Source of the DNA: an uncultured bacterium
GTDB lineage: Bacteria; Bacillota; Clostridia; Christensenellales; HGM11417
Assembly: GCA_905215695.1 (NCBI GenBank)
Contig: CAJMQN010000010.1
Span: 1 to 61,666, forward strand
Reading direction: 5' to 3'
DNA length: 61,666 nt
The translations under genes and the position numbers were made by a program. The notes below the pieces were generated by a model. The model made no database searches and was not told where the DNA came from. It saw nothing but the letters and a program-made list of their open reading frames with translations. Positions 7,148 to 15,704 of this stretch are shown piece by piece (positions within the stretch are counted from its first letter, which is position 1; each line of letters opens with the position of its first letter).

Positions 7148-9592
7148 TTATTCTCCGAGGAGTTGAATGGTTTTCTTGACCGCTTCGCCGCCTGCAACCT
7201 GAATCAGCTTTGCGGCGTCAGGCGTAAACTCATTCGCGACGACGGTGAACTTCCCGGACAGCGACTCGCTCTCCGTAACGATGAGATAGTTCGCATTGGA
7301 AGTAATCATTTCGCGCTCGCGCAGGTCGGAAATGGTGACCGTGCTCCCCGCCTCAAATGCGTCCGCAATCTCTTTGACGGTGATTCGAGAGCGAATGAAC
7401 CGCTCGGCAAGCTCGATTTCAGGGTCAATGGAAATGTTTTTAATGGCGAGCGAATCGTCCAGTTTGCGGACTTCGGAGAGTTTTGCGGTCTCCGAAATCA
7501 GATACCCGTAACCGTTCTTTTCGAAGGTCGTCAACCCCTCTGCGGAGAGCGCGGGCAGATAATCGACGGGCACGAACCGACGCTTCGGCTTGAATTCTTC
7601 CTGCGCGGCAAGGCGTTCGATGAGCTCAACGGCGCGCTTTGCGGCACGGGAGGAACGAATCTTGAAAAGCGAAGGCGTATCCGCAAACTTCTTGACGCCC
7701 GAAACGTCTTTGGCGAAGTATTTGGCGTCTATGGTTGCGGGCTCGAGATTGAGGTAAAGACAGAGCGACTTTCCGCGCACCTGCACGACCGCTTGGGTGC
7801 GCACGGGCTTTTCGGCGTCCAGTCGGGACATCGTCCGCCCTTTCCGGTTAAATTTCTCGCAGGTCTTGGACATTCTCGCGCGCAGTCCGAAGGACAGGAG
7901 CGCGTTCTTGATTTCTCCGTAATACCCCTTTACGGCGTCGGGCAGCAAACGAAGTTTGAGTTCCGCGTCCTTCTTTGCGGGCAGTCCGCTCGAAAACGCA
8001 ACGGGCGTAAACGCAGACGTGACAGCGGGCGCAGGCTCTTGGGCGGGCGTCTCGGCAACGGGCGCGGATTCCTCGGCAAAGACCGACTCCTCGGCGGGCT
8101 GTTCCGCAGTCACCTCTTCCGCCGGCGCCACTACTTCCGCAACGGCAACCGCCTCTTCGGCGACTTCCTCGGTCACTTCGGGCGCGGGTTCCTCGGCAGG
8201 AACTTCCTCTGTCATCTCCTCTTTTGCAGGCTCTTCCGCCGCAACAGCTTCGGCGAGCAAGGGCGCAAGGGCGGGCTCCGCCGCAGGCGTCTCCTCGGTT
8301 TCGGGTTCCGCGCCTTCCTCCGCCGCGATAAAGAGCACCGGGGTTCTAAACCGCTCGACAGTCAGCAGAATGCACGCGGCACTCGCCACCGCCCAGAGCG
8401 TCGTCTTGAGCGCGGAGAAACCGGAAACAACCTGCAAAATGAGCAGAAGAACAACGAGTACGTCGGCAGAGTACAGGAGCAAATCCATAAAGCCGATCTT
8501 GCGGGAACGCAGTCCGAAGAAAAGCCCCACCAGCGCAATGATTGCGACAATCGAAACGATAACCAGAATCGCCACACGGCTGATGCCCGCCTCTCGGACG
8601 AGCTTTCCAACGATTCCCGTTTGGTCGAGAAGTGCCAACCCAAAGAATATCGCAACGGGAAATACCAACCACAATACGAGGTCATACCTCTGCGCGAGCG
8701 CACGGTAATAGGGCACGAACCCGCCCTTTGTCTCGACAAGGTTCTCCTCCGCCGTCTCGATTCGCGTGGCGCGGATCGTCAGGAAGGTGAGAAGAGCAAG
8801 CGCGACAAGGCAGACGACAAACAGAGCGATACGCGTCGATGACACAACGGACAGCAACTCAAAACTGACCGCGATGAACGCGAGGTCGAAGATGAAAAGA
8901 ATGCCGTCAAATCCATTCACGCGCTTTCTTCGAATGCGCAGCCAGAACGCCCAGGCAAAGCAGAGTGCGAGGAGCGCGATGAACAGGGCAAAGATTGCGA
9001 CCGCCCCTTGCGTCTTACGGAAATCCCCCATCAGCCCAAGGCTCGAGAAGGCATATAAAGCGCCGAACAGAATCGCCGCGCCAGCTACGAGGAGCAGAAT
9101 GTTTTGAGACCGCGCAAATTCCTTGCAATAAGCCTTGAATCCCGCGTTCGCCTTTGCGGGCGGGCAGGCGGCAGTATCCTCCGCCACGGGATTGAAAAAG
9201 ACAATCCGGATCGCGGTCAACGCAATCGAAAAACCGAGAATGAGCAGCCATCCGACGAGCGCCGCCCCCTCAAAGCCCAGAATGCAAAGATCGACAAAGA
9301 CCAGCACCGAGGACATGAGTCCGATCAAAAGCACGTTATCGACGCGCCCGATTCTCTTGTCAAAGAGCTTTAAAAGCACTGCGGCAAGGACGACGAGCCC
9401 GACAAGCACGGCGGCGGTTATGTACAGATCAAAGAGTGCGGTCTTTTCCCAAACCTCGGGCGCGCCGAAGGCAGCCATCACTCCCACGAGGGCGAAGATC
9501 AGCACGGAGACCGTACCGCAAAACGCTAAACTACAGTGCTGTCCGACAGCCTTAAAATACGCTGTCAAACGATTGGATTTCTTGTTCGACAT
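7148..9592 (-). CDS. Triple 4-TM repeat protein with L15-like C-terminal domain
   Basis: 814 residues. Residues about 1-425 are three tandem modules of four membrane helices; each has a polar turn of the form R/GxDxxLxxxxD between helices and ends in a TxR-type motif (units about 10-135, 155-280, 295-425). An Ala/Glu/Pro-rich linker (about 425-540) leads to a soluble domain (about 545-715) with NRKGRT, RGKSLCLYLNL and DVSGVKKFADTPSLFKI motifs, common in uncharacterised Clostridial proteins. The last 85 residues (FEAGSTVTISDL ... LSGKFTVVANEFTPDAAKL, VAGGEAV) resemble the uL15/eL18 ribosomal fold. GGGAGGG precedes the ATG. Role unknown; membrane-linked RNA or ribosome binding is only a guess. 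Confidence 0.85.
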   Translation of the reverse strand: MSNKKSNRLTAYFKAVGQHCSLAFCGTVSVLIFALVGVMAAFGAPEVWEKTALFDLYITAAVLVGLVVLAAVLLKLFDKRIGRVDNVLLIGLMSSVLVFVDLCILGFEGAALVGWLLILGFSIALTAIRIVFFNPVAEDTAACPPAKANAGFKAYCKEFARSQNILLLVAGAAILFGALYAFSSLGLMGDFRKTQGAVAIFALFIALLALCFAWAFWLRIRRKRVNGFDGILFIFDLAFIAVSFELLSVVSSTRIALFVVCLVALALLTFLTIRATRIETAEENLVETKGGFVPYYRALAQRYDLVLWLVFPVAIFFGLALLDQTGIVGKLVREAGISRVAILVIVSIVAIIALVGLFFGLRSRKIGFMDLLLYSADVLVVLLLILQVVSGFSALKTTLWAVASAACILLTVERFRTPVLFIAAEEGAEPETEETPAAEPALAPLLAEAVAAEEPAKEEMTEEVPAEEPAPEVTEEVAEEAVAVAEVVAPAEEVTAEQPAEESVFAEESAPVAETPAQEPAPAVTSAFTPVAFSSGLPAKKDAELKLRLLPDAVKGYYGEIKNALLSFGLRARMSKTCEKFNRKGRTMSRLDAEKPVRTQAVVQVRGKSLCLYLNLEPATIDAKYFAKDVSGVKKFADTPSLFKIRSSRAAKRAVELIERLAAQEEFKPKRRFVPVDYLPALSAEGLTTFEKNGYGYLISETAKLSEVRKLDDSLAIKNISIDPEIELAERFIRSRITVKEIADAFEAGSTVTISDLREREMITSNANYLIVTESESLSGKFTVVANEFTPDAAKLIQVAGGEAVKKTIQLLGE

Positions 9593-9627
9593 AAGGTACC
9601 CTCCCCTACTCGAGATATATCGGTTTC

Positions 9628-9656
9628 AGTATAGCATTTTTTGTCGAATTATGCAA
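9628..9656 (-). promoter_or_regulatory. Promoter of the triple-repeat membrane protein gene
   Basis: -35 TTGCAT (9651-9656), 17-bp spacer, -10 TATACT (9628-9633), minus strand. Confidence 0.7.
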
Positions 9657-9659
9657 TAA

Positions 9660-9700
9660 TAAAAAATGAAAAACCCCGGAACTTTCCGAGGTTTTTTTGT
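9660..9700 (-). terminator. Terminator of the beta-helix lipoprotein gene
   Basis: Stem AACCCCGGAA/TTCCGAGGTT with one mismatch. Read on the minus strand, the stem runs into TTTTT and ATTTTTT. The plus strand also has a T run, so it may act both ways. Confidence 0.7.
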
Positions 9701-9779
9701 TTTTTTTCTTCAGAGGAGAAAAAAGAGGGAATTTTTGGGTTGTTTTCGGATTGCGAATACCCGTCCCCCCGCATTTCGG

Positions 9780-11414
9780 TCACGCGGCGCGGTTGATTTT
9801 GCCCGCGCCGACGGCGACTTCCTCCGCGCCCACATTGTCGTAAGCGGGGTCAGCCGCGACGTTGATGATTGCCGACGCGCCGGAGCCGACTTCCGCCCGG
9901 AGTCCGGTGTCGCAGTTGCGGATCACGCCGCCCGAGAGCACCATGCTGTTGTTGCGGCGCTTGTCCGAAAATACGTGCACCGCGTTTCCGCAGTCAGCAA
10001 AAGTCGTGTCCTCGCAGTTGACGTTGATGACATCGACGAGGGTCATAGACATGCCCGCAAGTCCGGTCGCCGAAGTGTCCGAAACGTAAAGTCCGTTTTC
10101 GCAGTCCGTAATCTCTCCTCCCAGCACGGAGATCGCGCGGTTGGAGTTGAACACATGCACGCCGTAGGCAAATCCTTCGATGCGGTTTCCGCTCGCGAAC
10201 AGGTTGCGGAAGGTGTCCTTGGTGCAGGTCAGATAGGCGACGCCGAAGTTGCCTGCCTGCGACCGGATCACGTTGTCCTTGACGTCATAGCCGCAGTCGG
10301 CGCTGATTTTAGCGAGTACGACGCCGTTATTGCGCGCGTCGATTTCGTTTTTGCAGATGCACCCCTGCGAGCCCGAATCCACGTTGAGAACATTAAGTTG
10401 AACGCCTGTCTCTACGTTCTCCATGCGGTTTCCGCTGATTTCGGCGCAGACGTTCTTATCAAGCTCGACGCCGTACCCGTAGGTCGTGGAGAGTACGTTG
10501 CAGATGCGGTTGTAGAGAATTTCGTTGCCCTCGGAGACGCTTAAGGAATTTTTCGCGGACAACGACACGCCCGCGTAAAATACGTTGCGGATATCGCAGT
10601 TCTTGACCGAAAGGTTCTTGTGCATGACGGGAAATTCCTCAGAATAGCTCAATTTCTTGACCCGTACCACAATGCCCGTGTAGGCGTCCGTCTGTCCTCC
10701 GGTCTGATAGGAGCCCGAGAAAGCAGTGAGCGGGGTCTCGAGCGCGGGATTGTCGCCGTCCACCGCAACCCCGTCTATGGTCACGTTGTCCGCGTCCACG
10801 CTGATCACGCCGAGATTCTGACGATCCTCGTTGAGGGCGGAAGAGGGCATTTTCGAGGTCGCGGGCTGGATGACGCTCTCCGCCTTGCGGGGAAGGTCCG
10901 CGCAGTCCAGCCCTGCGTTCGCGCCGGCAAGGCGCAGGTTGGGACGGTTCAATATGACGTCCTCAACGTAGGTGCCGCTCATGAGTTTCACGGTGACCGT
11001 GCGCCCGTTGTTTTCGGACACGGAAGCGACTGCGGCATTGATACTTTCGCCCGGATAGACGGTCTTGAAGGTGTCCGTATCCGATACGCTCACGTCGCAT
11101 TTCGCGGAGAAATTTCCCGTCCGGGTGCGCGCGGTGACCGTAGCGGTGCCCCGCGCCTTCGCGGTGACCTTTCCGTCCTCCACGCAGACGACCTCTTCGT
11201 CGGAGGAAAACCACTCAATCTCCGCGGGTTCCGCCTCCGCCGGGAATTGGGACACCGACAAAACGAAGGTCTCCTCCGCCTTCAGCGCCTTCGCCGAATC
11301 CGAAAGCTCGATGGATTCGAGCTGTGCTTTGGTTTCGCCGCCCCCGCACGCGAGCGAGAGGAAGCCGCATGTCGCGGCGGCGAGCGAAAGAAGTACGATT
11401 GCAAACTTTTTCAT
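9780..11414 (-). CDS. Surface lipoprotein with Ig-like and right-handed beta-helix domains
   Basis: 544 residues. Signal peptide MKKFAIVLLSLAAATCGFLS is followed by LACGGG with Cys23 as the likely lipid anchor. Residues about 31-108 form a bacterial Ig-like (Big_2) domain (VLSVSQFPAEAEPAEIEW, GKVTAKARGTATVTA). From about 115 on, short repeating strands with N-rich turns (NGVVLAKI, NVETGVQLN, ENGLYVSD, DTGLRAEV) mark a parallel beta-helix like those of periplasmic copper-binding NosD and pectate-lyase-fold proteins. The start at MKKF has AAAGGAG before it. Probably a cell-surface polysaccharide-binding or -degrading protein; no catalytic residues can be assigned. Confidence 0.85.
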   Translation of the reverse strand: MKKFAIVLLSLAAATCGFLSLACGGGETKAQLESIELSDSAKALKAEETFVLSVSQFPAEAEPAEIEWFSSDEEVVCVEDGKVTAKARGTATVTARTRTGNFSAKCDVSVSDTDTFKTVYPGESINAAVASVSENNGRTVTVKLMSGTYVEDVILNRPNLRLAGANAGLDCADLPRKAESVIQPATSKMPSSALNEDRQNLGVISVDADNVTIDGVAVDGDNPALETPLTAFSGSYQTGGQTDAYTGIVVRVKKLSYSEEFPVMHKNLSVKNCDIRNVFYAGVSLSAKNSLSVSEGNEILYNRICNVLSTTYGYGVELDKNVCAEISGNRMENVETGVQLNVLNVDSGSQGCICKNEIDARNNGVVLAKISADCGYDVKDNVIRSQAGNFGVAYLTCTKDTFRNLFASGNRIEGFAYGVHVFNSNRAISVLGGEITDCENGLYVSDTSATGLAGMSMTLVDVINVNCEDTTFADCGNAVHVFSDKRRNNSMVLSGGVIRNCDTGLRAEVGSGASAIINVAADPAYDNVGAEEVAVGAGKINRAA

Positions 11415-11527
11415 GAAAAAACTCCTTTCCTGCCTATGTAAGGGCAGATTTCGTGATGAAATGATTGACAACCGATGTCATTTTCATACGCGGCATGAAA
11501 ATATTTCTCAAATCCTCAAAAATTCCC

Positions 11528-11556
11528 TTTCCAATTCGCGGAAAATATAATATAAT
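11528..11556 (+). promoter_or_regulatory. Promoter of fba
   Basis: -35 TTTCCA (11528-11533), 17-bp spacer, -10 TATAAT (11551-11556), with the ATG 42 bases downstream. The -35 box is weak. Confidence 0.6.
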
Positions 11557-11597
11557 AGGGGTGACAAAAATAACAAAACATTGGAGGAATCGGAATC

Positions 11598-12527
11598 ATG
11601 CCTTTGGTAACTACAACCGAAATGTTCAAGAAAGCCTACGAGGGCAAATACGCCATCGGCGCGTTCAACGTCAACAACATGGAGACCATTCAGGGAATTG
11701 TTGAGGCGGGCAAGGCGCAGAAGGCTCCCCTCATTCTGCAGGTTTCGGCGGGCGCGAGAAAGTACGCGAACCCCACCTACCTGAAAAAGCTCATCGAAGC
11801 GGCGGTTCTCGACTCCGATCTCCCCATCGCCATGCACCTTGACCACGGCGATTCCTTCGAGCTCTGCAAGGCGTCTATCGCGGACGGATTCACCTCGGTC
11901 ATGATCGACGCCTCCAAGTACGATTTCAAGGAGAATATCCGCATCACGAAGGAAGTCGTCGAGTACGCGCACGATAAGGGCGTCGTCGTCGAGGCGGAAA
12001 TCGGCAAACTTGCGGGCGTCGAGGACGACGTCAACGTCAGCTCCGAGGACGCGATGTACACCGACCCGGACGAGGTCTGTGAATTTGTGGAAAAGACGGG
12101 TTGCGACTCCCTCGCCATCGCGATCGGCACCAGTCACGGCGCCTTCAAATTCAAGCATGCGCCCCGCCTGCGCTTCGACATTCTCGAGAAGGTGGGACAG
12201 CTCCTTCCCGGATTCCCCATCGTTCTGCACGGCGCGTCCTCTGTTCCGCAGGATAAGGTCGCAATCATCAACGAATTCGGCGGCAGTATGCCCGGTGCGC
12301 AGGGCGTGCCCGAGGATATGCTCCGCAAGGCGGCGTCCATGGCGGTCTGCAAGATCAACATCGACTCCGATCTCCGCGTCTGCATGACCGCGGCAATCCG
12401 CAAATATATGGCGGAGAATCCCTCGCACTTTGACCCCCGTCAGTACCTCGGACCCGCGAGAAAGGCGGTTCAGGAAATCGTCGAGCACAAGCTCGTCGAG
12501 GTGCTCGGTTGCGCGGGAAAGGCGTAA
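11598..12527 (+). CDS. fba: Class II fructose-bisphosphate aldolase
   Basis: 309 residues, zinc-dependent aldolase of glycolysis and gluconeogenesis that cleaves fructose-1,6-bisphosphate to two triose phosphates. Class II marks: AMHLDHGDSFE (catalytic Asp and zinc His) near residues 75-85, DVNVSSEDAMYTDP, the zinc ligand region AIGTSHGAFKF, and LHGASSVP with the glycine-rich phosphate loop. GGAGG lies ten bases before the ATG. It is a monocistronic unit with its own promoter and terminator. Confidence 0.97.
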   Translation: MPLVTTTEMFKKAYEGKYAIGAFNVNNMETIQGIVEAGKAQKAPLILQVSAGARKYANPTYLKKLIEAAVLDSDLPIAMHLDHGDSFELCKASIADGFTSVMIDASKYDFKENIRITKEVVEYAHDKGVVVEAEIGKLAGVEDDVNVSSEDAMYTDPDEVCEFVEKTGCDSLAIAIGTSHGAFKFKHAPRLRFDILEKVGQLLPGFPIVLHGASSVPQDKVAIINEFGGSMPGAQGVPEDMLRKAASMAVCKINIDSDLRVCMTAAIRKYMAENPSHFDPRQYLGPARKAVQEIVEHKLVEVLGCAGKA

Positions 12528-12543
12528 TTTCAAACAAAATTAA

Positions 12544-12573
12544 GAAAAAGCCCGGCATTTGCCGGGCTTTTTC
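12544..12573. terminator. Bidirectional intrinsic terminator
   Basis: Stem AAAAAGCCCGGCA/TGCCGGGCTTTTT shared by fba and the convergent flavin reductase gene. Confidence 0.88.
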
Positions 12574-13136
12574 TATTTGCGGAGCTTTAAACCGTCCTTG
12601 AACGCCTTCCCCACACGTTCGCCGAGGGCGAGATAGGTCTGATTGACCGGGTCGTAGGAGATTGGACGAAGCTTTGCGGGGTCAATCTTCCCGTCCGCGC
12701 CGAGTACGCGCTCCGCCGCGCTGACGTTGACGATTTCGCCGACCGCGCACTCGGTCTCCTCGTCGTACCGAATGAGCCTGCACTCGAGCGCCATCGGAAG
12801 CTCCTCGATGAGCGGCGCGTCCACAAACTCGCTCTTTGCCGCGTGGAATCCCGCCTTTGCAAACTTATCCGAAACTTCGTTCCCCGAAACCACCCCCACG
12901 TAGTCGCACGCATCAAGCTGTTCCTCCGTCCCGATACTCACGGTAAACGCGCGCCTCGCGAGGATATTTTTGACCGTCCTGTGCTCCGCGCTCAAGGTGA
13001 GCGCAACCTTGTCCATGTCGCAGACTGCGCCCCAGGCGGCGTTCATTGCGTCGGGCGTCCCGTCCTCACCGTAGGTCGCAACGATCAGCACGGGCATGGG
13101 ATAGAGCCAGGGTTTCGCACCAAAATTTTTTCTCAT
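12573..13136 (-). CDS. Flavin reductase-like FMN-binding protein
   Basis: 187 residues, split-barrel flavoprotein family (flavin reductase/FMN-binding). The N-terminal MPVLIVATYGEDGTPDAMNAAW and the middle TVKNILARRAFTVSIGTEEQ fit the FMN-binding strands. There is no fused redox domain, unlike the gene at 19783. Anaerobes often use these proteins in FMN-dependent electron transfer or oxygen detoxification, which is inference here. AAGGAGG lies seven bases before the ATG. It is a single gene with its own promoter. Confidence 0.88.
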   Translation of the reverse strand: MRKNFGAKPWLYPMPVLIVATYGEDGTPDAMNAAWGAVCDMDKVALTLSAEHRTVKNILARRAFTVSIGTEEQLDACDYVGVVSGNEVSDKFAKAGFHAAKSEFVDAPLIEELPMALECRLIRYDEETECAVGEIVNVSAAERVLGADGKIDPAKLRPISYDPVNQTYLALGERVGKAFKDGLKLRK

Positions 13137-13159
13137 AACAAAACCTCCTTTTTTCTCCT

Positions 13160-13188
13160 ATCATACCACCGGAATCCGAACTTTTCAA
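13160..13188 (-). promoter_or_regulatory. Promoter of the flavin reductase gene at 12573
   Basis: -35 TTGAAA (13183-13188), 17-bp spacer, -10 TATGAT (13160-13165), minus strand. Confidence 0.7.
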
Positions 13189-13249
13189 GCATTCAAACAG
13201 AAGATTTTTTTCGCCCCGTCATTTTGCAAAAAAATTTATTTCAAAACCA

Positions 13250-13278
13250 TTGACAAACGTCCCGCAGGATAGTATACT
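13250..13278 (+). promoter_or_regulatory. Promoter of the potABCD operon
   Basis: -35 TTGACA (13250-13255), 17-bp spacer, -10 TATACT (13273-13278). It predicts a start near 13285 and a leader of about 120 nt. Confidence 0.85.
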
Positions 13279-13284
13279 GCGTGT

Positions 13285-13405
13285 GAATTTCCTGCGAAAG
13301 ACCGCCCGGATCGCAACCGCACGCCCTCGTCGGAAATTTTTATTTTTGCGATTCCGGGCGATACGGCGAGGGGAAACTCTCCTTCCGTTCCCGGAGAGGA
13401 GAGGT
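13285..13405 (+). promoter_or_regulatory. Structured potABCD leader with SD-sequestering hairpin (candidate riboswitch)
   Basis: Stem 1 pairs 13303-13315 (CGCCCGGATCGCA) with 13347-13360 (TGCGATTCCGGGCG, one bulge). CCCTCG in its loop (13324-13329) can pair with CGAGGG (13367-13372) downstream, an H-type pseudoknot. CTCTCC (13377-13382) is complementary to GGAGAG (13393-13398), the ribosome site of potA, leaving six bases to the ATG. This architecture fits translational control by a ligand; no known class is recognised. Confidence 0.5.
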
Positions 13406-14914
13406 ATGGACGCAAGGAAGATTATCGAGATTCGCAACGTCAGCAAGGCGTTCGGGGACAAACTCGTCGTAGACAACGTGAATCTCACTATTAAAAAGGG
13501 GGAATTCGTGACCCTTCTCGGTCCTTCGGGTTGCGGAAAAACCACCCTTCTCCGCATGATTGCGGGATTCGAGACCCCCACATCGGGCAGCATTGTCATC
13601 AACGACAGGGACGTCAAGGATTTGCCGCCCCACCTGCGCCCGGTCAACACCGTATTTCAGAAATACGCGCTCTTCCCCAACCTCAACGTCGCGGGCAACA
13701 TTGCCTTCGGGCTCAAGATGAAGAAACTCGAAAAGACCGTCACTGACCGCAAGGGCAGACAAAAGACGGTCTTTGTGCGCTACACCAAGGCGGAAATTGA
13801 AAAAAAAGTGCGTTCCGCGCTCAAAATGGTAGGGCTTACCGACTACGAGGAACGGGATGTGACTTCTCTTTCCGGAGGACAGCAGCAGCGCGTCGCCATC
13901 GCGCGCGCCATCGTCAACGAACCCGAAGTGCTGCTCCTCGACGAACCGCTCGGCGCGCTCGACCTCAAGATGCGCAAGGACATGCAATTCGAGCTCAAGC
14001 GTATCCACGATACCCTCGGCATCACCTTCCTGTACGTGACCCATGACCAGGAGGAAGCGCTCACCATGTCGGACACCATCGTCGTCTTAAAGGACGGCGT
14101 CATCCGCCAAATCGGAACGCCCGCACAGATCTACCGCGAGCCGAAGAGCGCGTTTGTGGCGGATTTCGTGGGCGAATCTAACATTTTCGACGGAAAAATC
14201 TGCGACATCGGCAAAGTTCGTTTCGGCTCTCTCGCCATGCACTGCGATACCGAAGGCTTTACCTTGGACGAGGATGTGGACGTCGTCATCCGTCCCGAGG
14301 ACATCTATATTCTTTCCGCGGACAAGGAAGGTCATTTCTACGGCGAAGTGACCTCAAGCGTCTTTAAGGGGATGCACTACGAGATGCTCGTCTCCACCAC
14401 AGAGGGCTATGAATTCAAGGTGCATGACGCGAATATGCGCGAAGCGGGCGAAAAGGTCGCGCTCTTCATTCGCTCGGACGACCTCACCGTCATGAAACTC
14501 GCGCGCAAAAACAACCGTATCCGCACCCGCCTTGCAGACGCCACGCACGTGGAAATCGACGGGGGCGCGTTCGAAATCGACCCGACCGTGCTTGCGCACG
14601 GCGCTGAATTTCATGAGGACGAGGGTAAATATTACCGAAACGGCGAAGTTTTGGATTTGACGGGACGGGAGGTAGTCGCCGAAATCGAGTTTGAGGACGT
14701 GAAACTGCACGACTACGAAGAGGACGGCGTCATCGGCGGCAATGTCGCCTCCATTCTCTTCAAGGGCGACCACTATCACCTCGAAGTGAAATCGGACGCG
14801 GGCGAATACTTTTACGTCGATACGCTCGAACAGTGGGACGACGGCGACCGCGTGGGCATCACCCTCCCCCGGGACAAAATCCGCCTCACCTTTGCGGAGG
14901 ACTTCCATGACTAA
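13406..14914 (+). CDS. potA: Polyamine ABC transporter ATPase with two TOBE domains
   Basis: 502 residues, longer than usual PotA (about 350-380). The nucleotide-binding domain occupies about 1-250: Walker A LGPSGCGKTTLL, Q-loop VFQKYALFPNLNV, signature LSGGQQQRVAIARA, Walker B VLLLDEPLGALD, switch His in YVTHDQEEA. A short insert (about 112-125, DRKGRQKTVFV) lies before the signature. The C-terminus holds two successive TOBE-like modules (EVTSSVFKGMHYE and NVASILFKGDHYH). It energises uptake of spermidine/putrescine through PotB and PotC. The start follows GGAGAGG; the upstream in-frame region is the leader. It overlaps potB by 8 bp. Confidence 0.92.
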   Translation: MDARKIIEIRNVSKAFGDKLVVDNVNLTIKKGEFVTLLGPSGCGKTTLLRMIAGFETPTSGSIVINDRDVKDLPPHLRPVNTVFQKYALFPNLNVAGNIAFGLKMKKLEKTVTDRKGRQKTVFVRYTKAEIEKKVRSALKMVGLTDYEERDVTSLSGGQQQRVAIARAIVNEPEVLLLDEPLGALDLKMRKDMQFELKRIHDTLGITFLYVTHDQEEALTMSDTIVVLKDGVIRQIGTPAQIYREPKSAFVADFVGESNIFDGKICDIGKVRFGSLAMHCDTEGFTLDEDVDVVIRPEDIYILSADKEGHFYGEVTSSVFKGMHYEMLVSTTEGYEFKVHDANMREAGEKVALFIRSDDLTVMKLARKNNRIRTRLADATHVEIDGGAFEIDPTVLAHGAEFHEDEGKYYRNGEVLDLTGREVVAEIEFEDVKLHDYEEDGVIGGNVASILFKGDHYHLEVKSDAGEYFYVDTLEQWDDGDRVGITLPRDKIRLTFAEDFHD

Positions 14915-15704
14915 ACGGCTTCCCTTCCGCCGCAAGTATCTCGCAATCCCCTACGCGGTGTTTCTTTTGGTGTTCGTCGTCATTCCCCTCTTTTTTATCG
15001 CGTGGTACGCCTTCACGGACGAGACGGGCAGATTTACCTTTGAAAATTTTGTGACCTTCTTCACCGAATCCGCCGCGCTGTCCGCCTTTGTGTATTCGGT
15101 TTGGTACGGGGTCTTGACCACTCTCCTGTGTCTTGTCATCGGCTTTCCCATCGCATGGATTTTTGCGGCGGGCAAGACCTTTCAGTCCCGCATTTGGATT
15201 GTGCTCTTCATTCTTCCCATGTGGGTAAACTTTCTCCTCCGCACACTCGTGACCCGCAATATTTTCGAATTTTTCCAGATGGAAAACGGCGCGGTCAACT
15301 CGCTGATCGGTATGGTTTATAACTTTCTGCCCTTCATGATTATGCCTGTCTATACCGTGCTCTTAAAACTCGACCGCTCTCTCATCGAAGCGGCGCAGGA
15401 CCTCGGCGCGACACCCTTTCAGGTCTTTTGCAAGGTAGTGGTGCCGAGCGCCGTGCCGGGGGTGATGAGCGGTATTCTGATGGTGTTCATGCCCACGATT
15501 TCCACCTTCGCCATCAGCGACCTTTTGTCCGGCGGCACCGTTCAGCTCCTCGGCAACCTCATCAACGACCAGTTTCTCAAATCCTCCGCATGGAACTACG
15601 GCGCGGCGGTGGCGTTCATCATGCTCGTCATGATCGGCGTCGCGGTCACCTTCATGAACAAGGGCGAGAAGGAAGTCGCCGCAAACGGAGGCGGACAATG
15701 GTGA
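14907..15704 (+). CDS. potB: Polyamine ABC transporter permease PotB
   Basis: 265 residues with six membrane helices. The EAA loop that contacts the ATPase is visible as EAAQDLGATPFQVFCKVVVP near residues 155-175. Together with PotC it forms the membrane channel of a PotABCD importer. The ATG lies in ATGACTAA, overlapping the potA stop, with GGAGG before it: tight translational coupling. It overlaps potC by 7 bp. Confidence 0.92.
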   Translation: MTKRLPFRRKYLAIPYAVFLLVFVVIPLFFIAWYAFTDETGRFTFENFVTFFTESAALSAFVYSVWYGVLTTLLCLVIGFPIAWIFAAGKTFQSRIWIVLFILPMWVNFLLRTLVTRNIFEFFQMENGAVNSLIGMVYNFLPFMIMPVYTVLLKLDRSLIEAAQDLGATPFQVFCKVVVPSAVPGVMSGILMVFMPTISTFAISDLLSGGTVQLLGNLINDQFLKSSAWNYGAAVAFIMLVMIGVAVTFMNKGEKEVAANGGGQW

